Source of the DNA: Phycisphaerae bacterium | GTDB taxonomy: Bacteria; Planctomycetota; Phycisphaerae; Sedimentisphaerales; Anaerohalosphaeraceae | Direction: 5' to 3' | DNA: 5,621 nt | NCBI GenBank assembly: GCA_007121565.1 | Contig: SKKI01000240.1 | Span: 1-5,621 of the forward strand | Shown here: piece after piece, positions 5,605-5,621 of the stretch | Layout of the letters: the number at the start of each line of letters is the position of its first letter | How positions within the stretch are numbered: position 1 is the first letter of the stretch | The notes under the pieces: generated by a model | The model's database searches: none | What the model was told of the DNA's origin: nothing | What the model saw: the letters and a program-made list of their open reading frames with translations, nothing else | Program-made: the position numbers and the translations under genes

Positions 5605-5621
5605 ATGACGACAACTAAAAA
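5605..5621 (+). CDS. Possible start of a rightward gene (partial)
   Basis: An ATG followed by ACG ACA ACT AAA (MTTTK) runs to the window edge. There is no Shine-Dalgarno sequence upstream; the bases before it belong to the promoter. If translated from here, the mRNA would be leaderless or nearly so. Only five codons are visible, so no function can be given, and the true start may lie beyond the window. Confidence 0.3.

Noticed and set aside
5268..5621. tRNA, other structured RNA or riboswitch (for example TPP-type) upstream of tkt
   Set aside because: I found no cloverleaf, no conserved riboswitch core and no terminator-like hairpin before the tkt ribosome binding site; the inverted repeat is AT-only and upstream of the likely promoter.

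Overview
The window looks like a piece of a bacterial chromosome, most likely from a planctomycete or a relative in the PVC group. This assignment is inferred from a Tat-exported iduronate-2-sulfatase-like enzyme beside central-metabolism genes, moderately high G+C genes with AT-rich spacers, and a GTAG-headed double-hairpin repeat. No rRNA or marker gene confirms it.

Layout from left to right. Positions 1-601 (minus strand) hold the first 200 residues of a large protein that runs off the left edge, most likely a SNF2-type DEAD/DEAH-box helicase. Its ATPase core lies outside the window. Positions 602-870 are a divergent spacer. It contains a REP/BIME-like element (615-663) directly against the helicase ribosome binding site, and an isolated TATAAT box. 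Positions 871-1530 (plus) encode octanoyltransferase LipB. A 110-bp convergent spacer follows, with a hairpin and one copy of an approximately 40-bp repeat. Positions 1641-3182 (minus) encode a sulfatase. A 60-bp spacer holds the second copy of the repeat. Positions 3243-5267 (minus) encode a complete transketolase. Positions 5268-5621 are mostly non-coding and AT-rich. They contain a strong inverted repeat and, at the right edge, a near-consensus rightward promoter 10 bases upstream of a possible start codon whose gene leaves the window.

Transketolase and sulfatase share a strand with a 60-bp gap and may be cotranscribed, although they have no obvious metabolic link. LipB stands alone, with no lipA in the window. 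The genes do not form one recognisable pathway, and I do not see a clear undescribed multi-gene system. The most unusual signals are non-coding: the double-hairpin repeat, the similar repeats after two successive stop codons, and the AT-rich palindrome with the near-leaderless promoter at the right end.
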